A stretch of DNA of 64,000 bases from Candidatus Moanabacter tarae (lineage in GTDB: Bacteria; Verrucomicrobiota; Verrucomicrobiia; Opitutales; UBA2987), in the NCBI GenBank assembly GCA_003226295.1, contig CP029803.1:1110211-1174210 (forward strand), given 5' to 3'. The notes beneath the pieces were generated by a model that ran no database searches, was not told the origin of the DNA, and saw only the letters and a list, made by a program, of their open reading frames with translations. A program made the position numbers and the translations under genes. Shown piece by piece: positions 19,353 through 28,301 of this stretch (its first letter is position 1; each line of letters begins with the position of its first letter).

Positions 19353-19577
19353 CGTACCAGATCTCCTTCTGGCCTGTATGACGGATAAAATCAACTAACA
19401 AAGGAACCCGTTTCTTACTAGCTTAGTAGTATTAATAAATGGAAGGATCATCCATAAACCTTACTTTTAGACTTAAAATTTCGATTGATTTTAAAAGGGG
19501 CTCGGGTAACTTTCCCCAATCTCTATTTTTTGCACCTTTCTTTCAATCCATCTAACCCCGTCTTACACTGATCAAAA

Positions 19578-21446
19578 ATGGCTACTAGGACACGAAAAAA
19601 ACACAAGTTTAAGGCCGAAGTTCAGGAGATCCTGGATATCGTCATCAACTCACTATATACCGATAAAGAGATCTTTATTCGCGAGCTCGTATCTAACGCA
19701 TCAGATGCTTTAGAAAAGCTAAGGCACACTCAACTTACGGAAAAGAAGATCTTTGACGATAAGCTCGAACTTGAAATCAATATCACAACCGACGATACAG
19801 CAGGTACCATCACGATACAGGATTTCGGAATTGGAATGACCCGCAAAGAGCTGGTCGAGAATCTTGGGACAATCGCCCACTCCGGCTCAAAGGCCTTTTT
19901 AAAGGCTATAAAAGAAGGATCAGATACAAGCAATAATCTGATCGGGCAATTTGGCGTAGGTTTCTATAGCGCATTCATGGTAGCCGAGAAGATCCTAGTT
20001 TATACCCATTCCTGGAATCCTGATGAAGAGCATCTGCTTTGGACAAGCGATGGGACAGGGAACTTTGAGATTGAAGAGAATGAAGGCCAGCGACGCGGTA
20101 CAAAAATTGTAGTAAAACTCAAGGACGAGGAAAAGGACTTCGCCAAAACCGAAACCGTAAAGAGAATTTTAACCCGATATTCAAGCTTCGTTCAGTTCCC
20201 CATCAATCTTAATGGCGAACGAGTTAATACGATTCAGGCACTTTGGTTACGAAGCCAAAAAGAAATCAAACCGGAAGAATACACCGAGTTCTACAAGTTC
20301 CACGCAAACGCCTTCGACGAACCAAGAATGCGGCTTCATTTTTCTGCGGATGCTCCTATTGCGATAAACTCCCTTCTCTTCGTACCGAAGGATAATATGG
20401 AACGTATGGGATTCAACCGCACAGAGATAGGAGTTAGCCTATATTGCCGCAACATTCTAATTGATTCTAAACCGGAAGGGCTCTTGCCTGAATGGTTGCG
20501 CTTCCTTAGAGGTGTTGTTGATAGCGCTGATCTACCACTAAATATCTCGAGGGAGACAATGCAGGATAGCGCTCTTGTGAAGAGGCTGAATACTGTCCTA
20601 ACCAAGCGCTTCCTCAGGCTTCTTCAAGACGAAGCAAAAAAACGACCGGATGATTACGAGGATTTCTACAGAAATTTCAGCGTCTTCCTAAAGGAAGGAA
20701 TCACGGTGGATTTTGCACATCGGGAACAATTGGGAAAATTACTTAGATATGAATCTTCACGCACCGAAAAGGGGAAATTCACTACCCTGGAAGACTATAT
20801 ATCAGGGATGAAAGAAACTCAGAAAGAAATCTATTATCTACACGCACCATCCAGAGAAGCAATCGAAAGCGGCCCTTATCTGGAAGCATTCAAAGCCAGA
20901 AACCTAGAAGTGTTATTTCTTTTTGAAACAATAGATGAGTTTGTTATGAGCCATCTAAATACTTTTGAGGAAAAGAAACTCGTCTCCGCAGATCAGGAAG
21001 ATATCCAACTAGAAGCTACCGAAGAGTCTCAAGACAAAGCCCTATCGAAAGAAGATGAAACCGAACTTTGCGAATGGATAAGCAAATCCCTCGGAGAGAA
21101 AATCGAAAAAGTAAGCCCAAGCAATCGGCTGATTAACAACCCTGCCTTAGTGCTAAACAACGACAATTTCATGTCACACGGTATGCGCCGAATGATGAAA
21201 GCAATGAATCAGGAAGCATCAGAGAGTCCTAAAGTCAGTCTAGAGATCAATCCTCGCCATCCCCTTATCATGAATCTTATCAATCTCTCTAGGAACGACA
21301 CCGATCTCGCTGAGCTCGTCATCAACCTCATCTACGACAATGCGATGGTCGCGGCCGGTTATAGCGAAGATCCTCGATCTATGGTAAACAAGGTATATGA
21401 GGTCCTCGAAAGGGCATCTTCTTCGTCCAAAGAAAGCTTAAACTAA
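19578..21446 (+). CDS. htpG: Chaperone protein HtpG (Hsp90)
   Basis: A 622-residue Hsp90. The GHKL ATPase domain shows IFIRELVSNASDALEKLR, IQDFGIGMTRKELVENLG, GTIAHSGSKAFL and IGQFGVGFYSAFMVAEK. The middle domain has LLFVPKD, GVSLYCRNILID, LPEWLRFLRGVVDSADLP and LNISRETMQ with the catalytic Arg region. The C-terminal dimerisation domain ends ASSSSKESLN, without the eukaryotic MEEVD. ATP-dependent stress chaperone in the cytoplasm. It converges on the Gfo/Idh gene at 21468. Confidence 0.97.
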   Translation: MATRTRKKHKFKAEVQEILDIVINSLYTDKEIFIRELVSNASDALEKLRHTQLTEKKIFDDKLELEINITTDDTAGTITIQDFGIGMTRKELVENLGTIAHSGSKAFLKAIKEGSDTSNNLIGQFGVGFYSAFMVAEKILVYTHSWNPDEEHLLWTSDGTGNFEIEENEGQRRGTKIVVKLKDEEKDFAKTETVKRILTRYSSFVQFPINLNGERVNTIQALWLRSQKEIKPEEYTEFYKFHANAFDEPRMRLHFSADAPIAINSLLFVPKDNMERMGFNRTEIGVSLYCRNILIDSKPEGLLPEWLRFLRGVVDSADLPLNISRETMQDSALVKRLNTVLTKRFLRLLQDEAKKRPDDYEDFYRNFSVFLKEGITVDFAHREQLGKLLRYESSRTEKGKFTTLEDYISGMKETQKEIYYLHAPSREAIESGPYLEAFKARNLEVLFLFETIDEFVMSHLNTFEEKKLVSADQEDIQLEATEESQDKALSKEDETELCEWISKSLGEKIEKVSPSNRLINNPALVLNNDNFMSHGMRRMMKAMNQEASESPKVSLEINPRHPLIMNLINLSRNDTDLAELVINLIYDNAMVAAGYSEDPRSMVNKVYEVLERASSSSKESLN

Positions 21447-21478
21447 AAAATCCAGTTGGATGTAAAGTTATATCCAAC
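21447..21478 (-). terminator. Intrinsic terminator of the Gfo/Idh gene
   Basis: A 7-bp stem (gttggat at 21455-21461 with atccaac at 21472-21478) is followed on the minus strand by a run of six T. It overlaps the last codons of the minus-strand oxidoreductase and fits its 3' end; it could slow htpG transcription as well. Confidence 0.5.
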
Positions 21479-22532
21479 CGTGATCAATAGTTACCGCTGA
21501 ACCCGAATTCTGGTGGGTCCAGTCAGAACCACTCTCCAAAAGGACATCTCCCCCTTTAATCGTGGATCGTTCAGCCGCAAATAGGATCTCCATAATGTGG
21601 CGTCCCCATTCACCGTGAGTCGGCGGCTCAATATCTTTCTGTATCGCTTCCGTGAACGACTTCCATTCGTAATGCATGCCTGTTGGAGGCTCCTCAAATT
21701 CTACATCCTCCCACTTTTCGCCCTTCCCTATTCTGACGTATTTTTCCCCGCTTTCACTGAATCGTAACGAACCATTGGCACAAATCACTTGACACTCGTA
21801 ATTGGGAGCGCCATCGGCGTAGCCGACGGCAACAGCCACACCAGCAAGGCCATTCTTATATCGAATGAGAGCGGTAGCCGAATCGTCGCCACCTTGGTAA
21901 TGAGCACGTGTTCCGATCGAAGCGGAGACAGACACGGCCTGAGAACCCATTACCCATGTCAGCCTGTCCACTGTATGGACTCCATTTGTAAGCCACATTC
22001 CCCCTCCATGATAACGGTTGCGGTATTGCGGCCGACGACTTTGGTATCCCCAATTCTTAGACATGTAGGAAACCGCCGTAATAAGTGGACCAAGTTCTCC
22101 CGAATCAAGAATCTCCTTTGCCTTGAGGCTGGTCCCGTAAAAGTGCTGCGATAGACCTACCATGAGCTTCACATTGTTGGCTGCTGAAGCTTCGATCATG
22201 TCATCACATTGCCGCAAACTCAAAGCCATTGGCTTTTCAACAAGCACATGCTTGCCTGCATTGCAGGCATCAACTGTGAGCCGATGATGCAGCTGGTGGC
22301 CCAATATTACCGCAACTGCGTCTATCTCGTCATCTTCCAAAAGCTCGTTATGGGAAGAATAGCCTTTGGGAATGTCGTATTTTTCCATGTATCGACGACG
22401 GTTTTCCTCATAAAGGTCAGCCACTGCCAACACCTCAACATTCTCAAGGGTAGCAATAGCATCGCAATGAGACTGAGCAATTCCCCCCAATCCAATCAAT
22501 CCAACCTTTAAACGATAATCAGTCACGGTCAC
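21468..22532 (-). CDS. Gfo/Idh/MocA-family NAD(P)-dependent oxidoreductase
   Basis: A 354-residue oxidoreductase. It begins with a Rossmann fold (KVGLIGLGGIAQSHCDAI), carries the family signature HVLVEKPMALSLRQCD around residue 95, and has a C-terminal substrate domain with NGVHTVDRLTWVMG and PTHGEWGRHIMEILFAAERS. The fold is the standard two-domain form. Unlike the other two family members here it has no isomerase beside it. Substrate unknown; sugar or inositol derivatives are typical. Confidence 0.9.
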   Translation of the reverse strand: MTVTDYRLKVGLIGLGGIAQSHCDAIATLENVEVLAVADLYEENRRRYMEKYDIPKGYSSHNELLEDDEIDAVAVILGHQLHHRLTVDACNAGKHVLVEKPMALSLRQCDDMIEASAANNVKLMVGLSQHFYGTSLKAKEILDSGELGPLITAVSYMSKNWGYQSRRPQYRNRYHGGGMWLTNGVHTVDRLTWVMGSQAVSVSASIGTRAHYQGGDDSATALIRYKNGLAGVAVAVGYADGAPNYECQVICANGSLRFSESGEKYVRIGKGEKWEDVEFEEPPTGMHYEWKSFTEAIQKDIEPPTHGEWGRHIMEILFAAERSTIKGGDVLLESGSDWTHQNSGSAVTIDHGWI

Positions 22533-22919
22533 AGATTTAGGTTCTCAATAAGGCACTCTCCGGCTTTCAGGACAAGCTTCTTTTAATTCCCAAGCTAATT
22601 TAAGACTCAGGAAATATTCCAGATTAGGTCCGACGGAAATCCGAATAACGAATGAAGCATAAGTTGAACATAGGTTATAAATAGTTAAAGAATCTGCATA
22701 AGTCAGATATTAAGTACTCCTTTGGACTCACTACAACATCAGGCCAATAGATACTCGATACACATTCTAAGATGCCTTCTGAAAAAAGGATTTCCCACCT
22801 CAACCCAAATTCATTCCTCAATTCGAAAGTAGATTTATCCTAGTCTAAATTCGTTAACAATTTTTCCATTGGAGGTTGATCTCGGAAATAAGCAGTCCTA
22901 GCATGGAAGGAGTTCTATC
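22533..22919. other. intergenic between divergent genes
   Basis: About 390 bp of AT-rich sequence between the oxidoreductase start and the small ORF/nhaC unit. It must hold promoters for both directions. No RNA gene or strong hairpin recognised. Confidence 0.45.
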
Positions 22920-23108
22920 ATGCATCTTTTAAGTACTTTTGCTTTTATCTTCTCTATTCTTCAATCGATTCCTGTTCATTGGGAAACAAGACTAGCTGAG
23001 ATAGAAAACGCTCCGAGAATCATGGATCGGCTGCTCCGAACGGATCCAGGTTTCACCTTTAAAAAGAAACCGGGAAAGGTCGAAAGATGGCCCTTCCCTG
23101 TCGAGTGA
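22920..23108 (+). CDS. Small hydrophobic-N-terminus ORF ahead of nhaC
   Basis: A 62-codon ORF with a near-perfect Shine-Dalgarno (GGAAGGAG, seven bases before the ATG). The product starts with a hydrophobic stretch LLSTFAFIFSILQSIPV that could be a signal or single membrane segment, followed by a charged tail. It overlaps the nhaC start by 22 bases, so translation could be coupled. I recognise no family. It may be a leader/regulatory ORF for the antiporter or simply chance; the ribosome site is the main evidence. Confidence 0.4.
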   Translation: MHLLSTFAFIFSILQSIPVHWETRLAEIENAPRIMDRLLRTDPGFTFKKKPGKVERWPFPVE

Positions 23109-24526
23109 TCTCAGCAACCCACAGTAATGGACGGGGGGCCAAGCCTCAACCAAACTTCTGGCAGGCCCTTTCCCCAGTAATTGTCCTGATAGGCTCTCTT
23201 GCTCTAAATGTGCAACTCTATGGTGGAGAGCCACACATTCCTTTGATCATTGGAACAGCGGCGGCCTCTGTGGTAGGAGTTTTCATAGGCTACCGTTGGA
23301 CAGATCTAGAAGAAGGGATGGTTAGCGGTATAGCAATCGCCCTTAAAGCAATTCTTATCCTCCTTATAGTAGGCCTTTTGATTGCCACCTGGATCGCAGG
23401 AGGGGTGGTTCCTCTCCTCATTTACTACGGGCTTAAGATATTAAGCCCCAGCATATTCCTTGTTGCCACATGTATTATCTGCTCGATTGTATCCCTTGCC
23501 ACAGGCAGCTCGTGGACTACTGCTGGGACTGTTGGAGTTGCTCTCATGGCGGTAGGTCAGGGATTGGGTATTCCACTTCCCATGGTAGCAGGTGCTATTG
23601 TTTCGGGAGCCTATTTCGGCGACAAAATGTCACCACTTTCAGATACTACTAATCTATCTCCCGCTGTATCGGGATCAGAGATTTTTGAGCACATTCGTCA
23701 CATGATGTATACAACTATTCCTGGTTTTTGCATCGCTCTTATTCTCTACGCGGGTCTCGGCCTTTACAATGCTCCAGCAACAAGTTCATCGAGCAATCTC
23801 AGTTCACTTCTCACCACTCTGGAGACTCACTATAATCTCAGCCCAATTCTTCTTACCGCCCCCTTCCTTATCCTGATTCTTGTTATCTACAAAGTCCCGG
23901 CAATTCCAGCCCTTCTGGCCGGTTCTGTTCTCGGAGGGGTTCTCGCCTGTGTTTTTCAGGGTCAGGGTATAGGGGATATTCTAGGTTCTGCCAAAAATGG
24001 ATTCGTTTCACAAACGGGGAACGAACAAGTCGATAATCTTCTTACCAGAGGAGGCATTCAAGGAATGCTGAATACAATTGCACTGGTTCTTTGTGCCATG
24101 TCATTTGGTGGAATCATGGAGAAGACAGGAATGCTAAGGACTTTAGCCTCATCCATTTTAGAAACTGCTAAATCAGCTGGTTCTCTTGTTTTTGCAACAG
24201 TTCTTAGTTGCCTTGGAATGAATGCAATTGCACCAGATCAGTATCTCGCGTTGATTGTTCCTGGGAGAATGTACCGTGGGGCATTCCGGAATGCAAATCT
24301 CCATCCCAAGAATCTGTCGCGTTGCCTTGAAGATGCTGGCACATTAACCTCGCCCCTTATTGCCTACAACACCTGCGGTGCTTATATGTCGAAAGTCCTT
24401 GGAGTATCTGCAGGAGAGTATTTTCTCTTTGCCTTTCTTAATCTTCTTACTCCGTTAATTTCGGTTCTATATGGCTTTACAGGCTGGACAATTAAACCAC
24501 TAGGAAAAAAGGAGATTAAGGATTAG
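23087..24526 (+). CDS. nhaC: Na+/H+ antiporter NhaC family
   Basis: A 479-residue integral membrane protein with about 11-12 hydrophobic segments. Conserved NhaC-type blocks are SSWTTAGTVGVALMAVG, VAGAIVSGAYFGDKMSPLSDTTNLSPAVSG and a C-terminal FATVLSCLGMNAIAPDQYLALIVPG and LEDAGTLTSPLIAYNTCGAYM. The family exports Na+ (or exchanges malate/lactate in some subgroups) using the proton gradient, fitting a marine or saline habitat. Start at 23087 has only a moderate ribosome site (GGAAAGG). Confidence 0.9.
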   Translation: MALPCRVISATHSNGRGAKPQPNFWQALSPVIVLIGSLALNVQLYGGEPHIPLIIGTAAASVVGVFIGYRWTDLEEGMVSGIAIALKAILILLIVGLLIATWIAGGVVPLLIYYGLKILSPSIFLVATCIICSIVSLATGSSWTTAGTVGVALMAVGQGLGIPLPMVAGAIVSGAYFGDKMSPLSDTTNLSPAVSGSEIFEHIRHMMYTTIPGFCIALILYAGLGLYNAPATSSSSNLSSLLTTLETHYNLSPILLTAPFLILILVIYKVPAIPALLAGSVLGGVLACVFQGQGIGDILGSAKNGFVSQTGNEQVDNLLTRGGIQGMLNTIALVLCAMSFGGIMEKTGMLRTLASSILETAKSAGSLVFATVLSCLGMNAIAPDQYLALIVPGRMYRGAFRNANLHPKNLSRCLEDAGTLTSPLIAYNTCGAYMSKVLGVSAGEYFLFAFLNLLTPLISVLYGFTGWTIKPLGKKEIKD

Positions 24527-24558
24527 GAAACTAACTACCCGAGTTAAGATTACTCGAT

Positions 24559-26226
24559 CTATGATCCATCCCCTGCTATCAAGTAGACAAACTTGTAGGG
24601 ATGCTGATCAAGAATATTAGGGTGCCAGTTTTGCACTGATGGCTGCTTCAGGAAAGTTCGGACATAAAAGTAGATAGGGATCACAGGAAGCTCATTAATA
24701 AGAATGGCCTCTGCTTGCTGGAAATACTCATACCGTTCTTCCATATCAAGAGTCTTACCAGCCTTAGCGATCAGGTTATCGTATAAAGGATTACTCCATC
24801 CTGTGTGATTATTGCCAGAGCTACTAGTGAAAAGATCAAGGAAGGTGTTGGGATCGTTATAGTCTCCAATCCAACCAGCTCGAGCTATAGTAAATTCTCC
24901 ATCGCTTCGAGATTGCAGATATACTTTCCATTCCTGATTCTCGAGAGTGACTTCAATATTGAGATGTTTTTTCCACATATCCTGAATCGCTTCGGCAATC
25001 GGGCGATGGGCCTCCGAGGTATTATAGAGAAGACGTAGTAATGGAAATCCTTTGCCCTCAGGGTATCCTGCTTCATCGAGAAACCGGCGCGCCAAATCAA
25101 GATCTTCGGTTAGCCGTATTCTAGAGGTGTATCCAGCAGTATTCGGAGGGGTAAAAAAATAGGCGGGAATCTGCCCACCCCGCGTAATACTCTCAACGAT
25201 GGCCATTCGATCTATTGCCATGTTAAGCGCCCTTCGCACGCGGGGATCATTCAAAGGCGGATTATCAGTGTTCAAAATATAATAGTAAGTCCCAAGCCAA
25301 CCGTGGAGTTCTAAATATTGAGACCGTTCTCTCCGTAACCTCTCGATGCTATTGAGATTTACCGTTCCAGTGAGATGAAGCTGCCCAGCTTGAAAATTAC
25401 GTTCTTCGGTTATTGCATTTTCGATAGCATAAAACCTGATCCCGTTAAGCGCTACTCTTTCTGCATCCCAGTAAAACGGATTTTTTTTCACTACCACAAC
25501 GTCAGAGACATTCCACTCCTTCAGAGAAAATGGGCCATTCCCCACGTGATTCCCTGGCCTTGTCCACCTAGAACCCCTTTGACTCATCTTTCCATACTTC
25601 AAGACAGTCTTCTCATGAACCGGATACCAAGAATTATGATTTATTAGGGAAAGAAAATAAGGAGTCGGCGTCTTTAATCGTACTACCAGACGATGTGGAT
25701 CCAGTGCTTCAAACCCCACTAACGCGAAGTCCTCCAACTCACCGCGATGATATTTCTCAGCATTATCTACCACATAAAACATATACGCGTACTCGGCCCC
25801 AAACTCGGGCGTTAACATGCGGCGGTAAGAAAATATAAAATCATTTGATGTCACTGCGTCACCATTTGACCATTTTGCATCACGTTTAAGATAAAATGTG
25901 TAACATCGGCCGTCTTCAGATACTTCCCATCGTTCCGCAACTCCGGGAATTGGAGAAAGATCCTCTGGGTGTGTGTTCACTAACCCTTCAAATAGGGCCA
26001 TATGTATGTGATGCTCGGGAAGACCTGTCGTTACTTGAGGATCGAGGTCCTCGGGATCGGTGCCATTCCCGATCAGGAGAATCTGCTCTCTATTGGCAAG
26101 TTCAACCGGAGTAAGGCGATCCTTACAGCCGGTGAAAAAAAACAAGGGGACTAGAGCAGGAAAGGACAATAAAACCGTTTTGCACCATTGCGTCTTTCCG
26201 ATCATTTTCGGATTAAAAGTCGACAA
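24559..26226 (-). CDS. oppA: Peptide ABC transporter substrate-binding lipoprotein (OppA-like)
   Basis: A 555-residue SBP_bac_5 family protein. The N-terminus is a lipoprotein signal peptide with lipobox FFTGC, so it is anchored at the outer face of the membrane. Family motifs include GTDPEDLDPQVTTGLPEHHI, GLVNTHPEDLSPIPGVAERW, GRCYTFYLKRDAKWSNGDAV, NGPFSLKEW and DPRVRRALNMAIDR, plus a C-terminal YFQQAEAILINELPVIPIY. It binds oligopeptides for uptake. It is downstream of two matching ATPase genes on the same strand. Confidence 0.93.
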   Translation of the reverse strand: MSTFNPKMIGKTQWCKTVLLSFPALVPLFFFTGCKDRLTPVELANREQILLIGNGTDPEDLDPQVTTGLPEHHIHMALFEGLVNTHPEDLSPIPGVAERWEVSEDGRCYTFYLKRDAKWSNGDAVTSNDFIFSYRRMLTPEFGAEYAYMFYVVDNAEKYHRGELEDFALVGFEALDPHRLVVRLKTPTPYFLSLINHNSWYPVHEKTVLKYGKMSQRGSRWTRPGNHVGNGPFSLKEWNVSDVVVVKKNPFYWDAERVALNGIRFYAIENAITEERNFQAGQLHLTGTVNLNSIERLRRERSQYLELHGWLGTYYYILNTDNPPLNDPRVRRALNMAIDRMAIVESITRGGQIPAYFFTPPNTAGYTSRIRLTEDLDLARRFLDEAGYPEGKGFPLLRLLYNTSEAHRPIAEAIQDMWKKHLNIEVTLENQEWKVYLQSRSDGEFTIARAGWIGDYNDPNTFLDLFTSSSGNNHTGWSNPLYDNLIAKAGKTLDMEERYEYFQQAEAILINELPVIPIYFYVRTFLKQPSVQNWHPNILDQHPYKFVYLIAGDGS

Positions 26227-26260
26227 GAAATCTACTCCTAATTTTCAATGTTCAAGATTT

Positions 26261-27058
26261 TTAGCCAATCTTCGGTACCGCAGAGATTAATTTCCTAGTA
26301 TATTCGTTCTGGGCATCTCTAAAGATCTTTTTTGCTGTCACCTGTTCGACTATCTTCCCATGATTCATGACAAGGATAAAATCACTTATGTGTTGAATCA
26401 CAGCCAAATCGTGGGCAATGAAAAGAAGGGTCAGATTAAATTCCTCTTGGAGATCCTGCAAGAGGTTAATGATTTGCGCCTGAACTGAAACATCAAGAGC
26501 GCTGACTGGTTCGTCGCAAATTATAAATTCAGGCTCGACTGCCAAAGCCCGGGCGATCCCAATTCGCTGCCGCTGACCACCACTAAACTCGTGGGGATAC
26601 CGGTCGATGTGTTCAGGCCTAAGTCCAACCTTCTCCAATAAGTCAACAACTCTATCCCGTTTTCCTCCTTTGCTCATTTCAGGGAAATGGATATACAGTG
26701 GTTCTGAAATAATACCATGAACCGTCATTCTCGGATTCAACGAATTAAAAGGATCCTGAAAAATCATTTGGATCCGCTTCCTAAAGGGAAGAAAATCGCT
26801 GGGGATTAAATTACTAATCGGCTTTCCCTCATAGGAGATTGTCCCAGAAGTAATAGCCTGTAACCCAATTATGGCCCGACCGACTGTAGTTTTACCACTT
26901 CCACTTTCTCCCACAAGCCCTACCGTTGATCCATGTCGAATTATGAAGGAAACACCATTCACTGCCCTTATATATGCCTTCACTCCCTGGAAGATACTCC
27001 CGCCTACCGGGAAATGCACCATCAAGTCCTTGACTTCGATAAGAGTCTGATACCTCAT
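26261..27058 (-). CDS. oppF: Oligopeptide ABC transporter ATP-binding protein (OppF-like)
   Basis: A 265-residue ABC ATPase: Walker A GLVGESGSGKTTVG, Q-loop IFQDPFNSLNPRM, signature EFSGGQRQRIGIARAL, Walker B FIICDEPVSALD, and H-loop FIAHDLAVI. The N-terminal MVHFPVGGSIFQGVKAYIRA is the OppF type. At 265 residues it lacks most of the C-terminal oligopeptide_HPY tail found in ~320-residue OppF. Its start overlaps the oppD stop by four bases, so it is translationally coupled. Confidence 0.92.
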   Translation of the reverse strand: MRYQTLIEVKDLMVHFPVGGSIFQGVKAYIRAVNGVSFIIRHGSTVGLVGESGSGKTTVGRAIIGLQAITSGTISYEGKPISNLIPSDFLPFRKRIQMIFQDPFNSLNPRMTVHGIISEPLYIHFPEMSKGGKRDRVVDLLEKVGLRPEHIDRYPHEFSGGQRQRIGIARALAVEPEFIICDEPVSALDVSVQAQIINLLQDLQEEFNLTLLFIAHDLAVIQHISDFILVMNHGKIVEQVTAKKIFRDAQNEYTRKLISAVPKIG

Positions 27059-27912
27059 TTATCCAGAATTTTGTAATCGATCGTATTCAAACGCCTCTGC
27101 TTTTTGCCCATCTGGGGGATACAAGAAATAAGTGCCTTGGTATAGGCATGTTCCGGTTCTTTTAGTACTCGATCCGTCGGCCCCGATTCAACTATTTCGC
27201 CACGAAACATGACGATAACATCGTCTGCGAAATCAGAAACTATTCCAAAATTATGAGTAATTAGGATCACTGCCATATCCGTATCTCTACGAATCTGACG
27301 AAGCAGATCTATAATTTGGGCCTGAATCGTAACATCGAGAGCCGTGGTTGGCTCATCTGCTATCAGAATGCGGGGTTCGCTAGCTAATGCCATTGCAATC
27401 ATCACTCGTTGCTGCATTCCTCCGCTCAACTGATGGGGATAATCATTAATTCGTATCTCAGGATTACGTATACCTACTTGGTGAAGCGCGTTTATTACCC
27501 GTCCTTTCTTATCTTCCACTTTAGGAAGATGTAATTTTATCGCTTCCTCAATTTGGTAACCAATGGTCAGCACCGGATTCAGTGATGTAGAGGGATCTTG
27601 GAAAATATAGGCTATTTCTTTGCCTCGATATTTTCGGATCTCTCTTCTGCTTAGTCGAAGTAAATCGGTTCCCTGATAGAGTACCTGTCCGGCGATTTTA
27701 CAGACCGAAGCACCCGGGAGCAAACGAGTCAAAGCAAGAGCAGAAACAGTCTTCCCACTTCCACTTTCTCCTACAATAGCAAGGGTTTTTCCTGTCTCGA
27801 GGGTAAATGATACATTTTTAACCACACGCAAAATTCCCTCACGAGAATTAAAGCTTATATTGAGATTCTTAACTTCAAGGTAACCTTTCTGGTTAGCGTT
27901 GCTCACTTTCAA
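27055..27912 (-). CDS. oppD: Oligopeptide ABC transporter ATP-binding protein (OppD-like)
   Basis: A 285-residue ABC ATPase: LAIVGESGSGKTVSALALTRL (Walker A), IAYIFQDPSTSLNPVLT (Q-loop), HQLSGGMQQRVMIAMALA (signature), ILIADEPTTALDVTIQAQI (Walker B), ILITHNFGI (H-loop), with C-terminal EPEHAYTKALISCIPQMG. OppD pairs with OppF to power peptide uptake. The order is oppD-oppF-oppA with no oppB/oppC permease genes before or after; the upstream 390 bp is non-coding. Confidence 0.92.
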   Translation of the reverse strand: MKVSNANQKGYLEVKNLNISFNSREGILRVVKNVSFTLETGKTLAIVGESGSGKTVSALALTRLLPGASVCKIAGQVLYQGTDLLRLSRREIRKYRGKEIAYIFQDPSTSLNPVLTIGYQIEEAIKLHLPKVEDKKGRVINALHQVGIRNPEIRINDYPHQLSGGMQQRVMIAMALASEPRILIADEPTTALDVTIQAQIIDLLRQIRRDTDMAVILITHNFGIVSDFADDVIVMFRGEIVESGPTDRVLKEPEHAYTKALISCIPQMGKKQRRLNTIDYKILDK

Positions 27913-28301
27913 ATGCTATTACTCTTTCTGGACTAATCAGGCACTCTGAAAGTAGCTAAGCAGATAAACTGAAAAAATGTAGTTTCCAGTTCCTTATAAA
28001 ATCCAAGGAATAAACTACTTCCAATTCACTGGATCCTATCCCCAGATCTACTAATCGCAACTACGATTATCTAGATCATAGTTTTAAATGTAAGGAATCT
28101 ATCAGAAAAGTTAGAATTTAGGCATATGAGGCCTACTGTGCAGTGGTTCAGGCAAGCGAAAGTAAATTCAGAAAATTCTCATCACCTGATAAAGGATTAT
28201 TAGGGTAAAACCCCACCTGTGCGGATTCAAGAAAGCACTCAGGTAGAGATTATTGATTCACTAACTTTTAGGACTAATAAGGAGAGGGAAATAGCACAGC
28301 C
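27913..28301. other. intergenic upstream of oppD
   Basis: About 390 bp with no recognisable permease remnant or RNA gene; it lies between the oppD start and the 3' end of the desaturase gene. Presumably contains the opp promoter. Confidence 0.45.
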
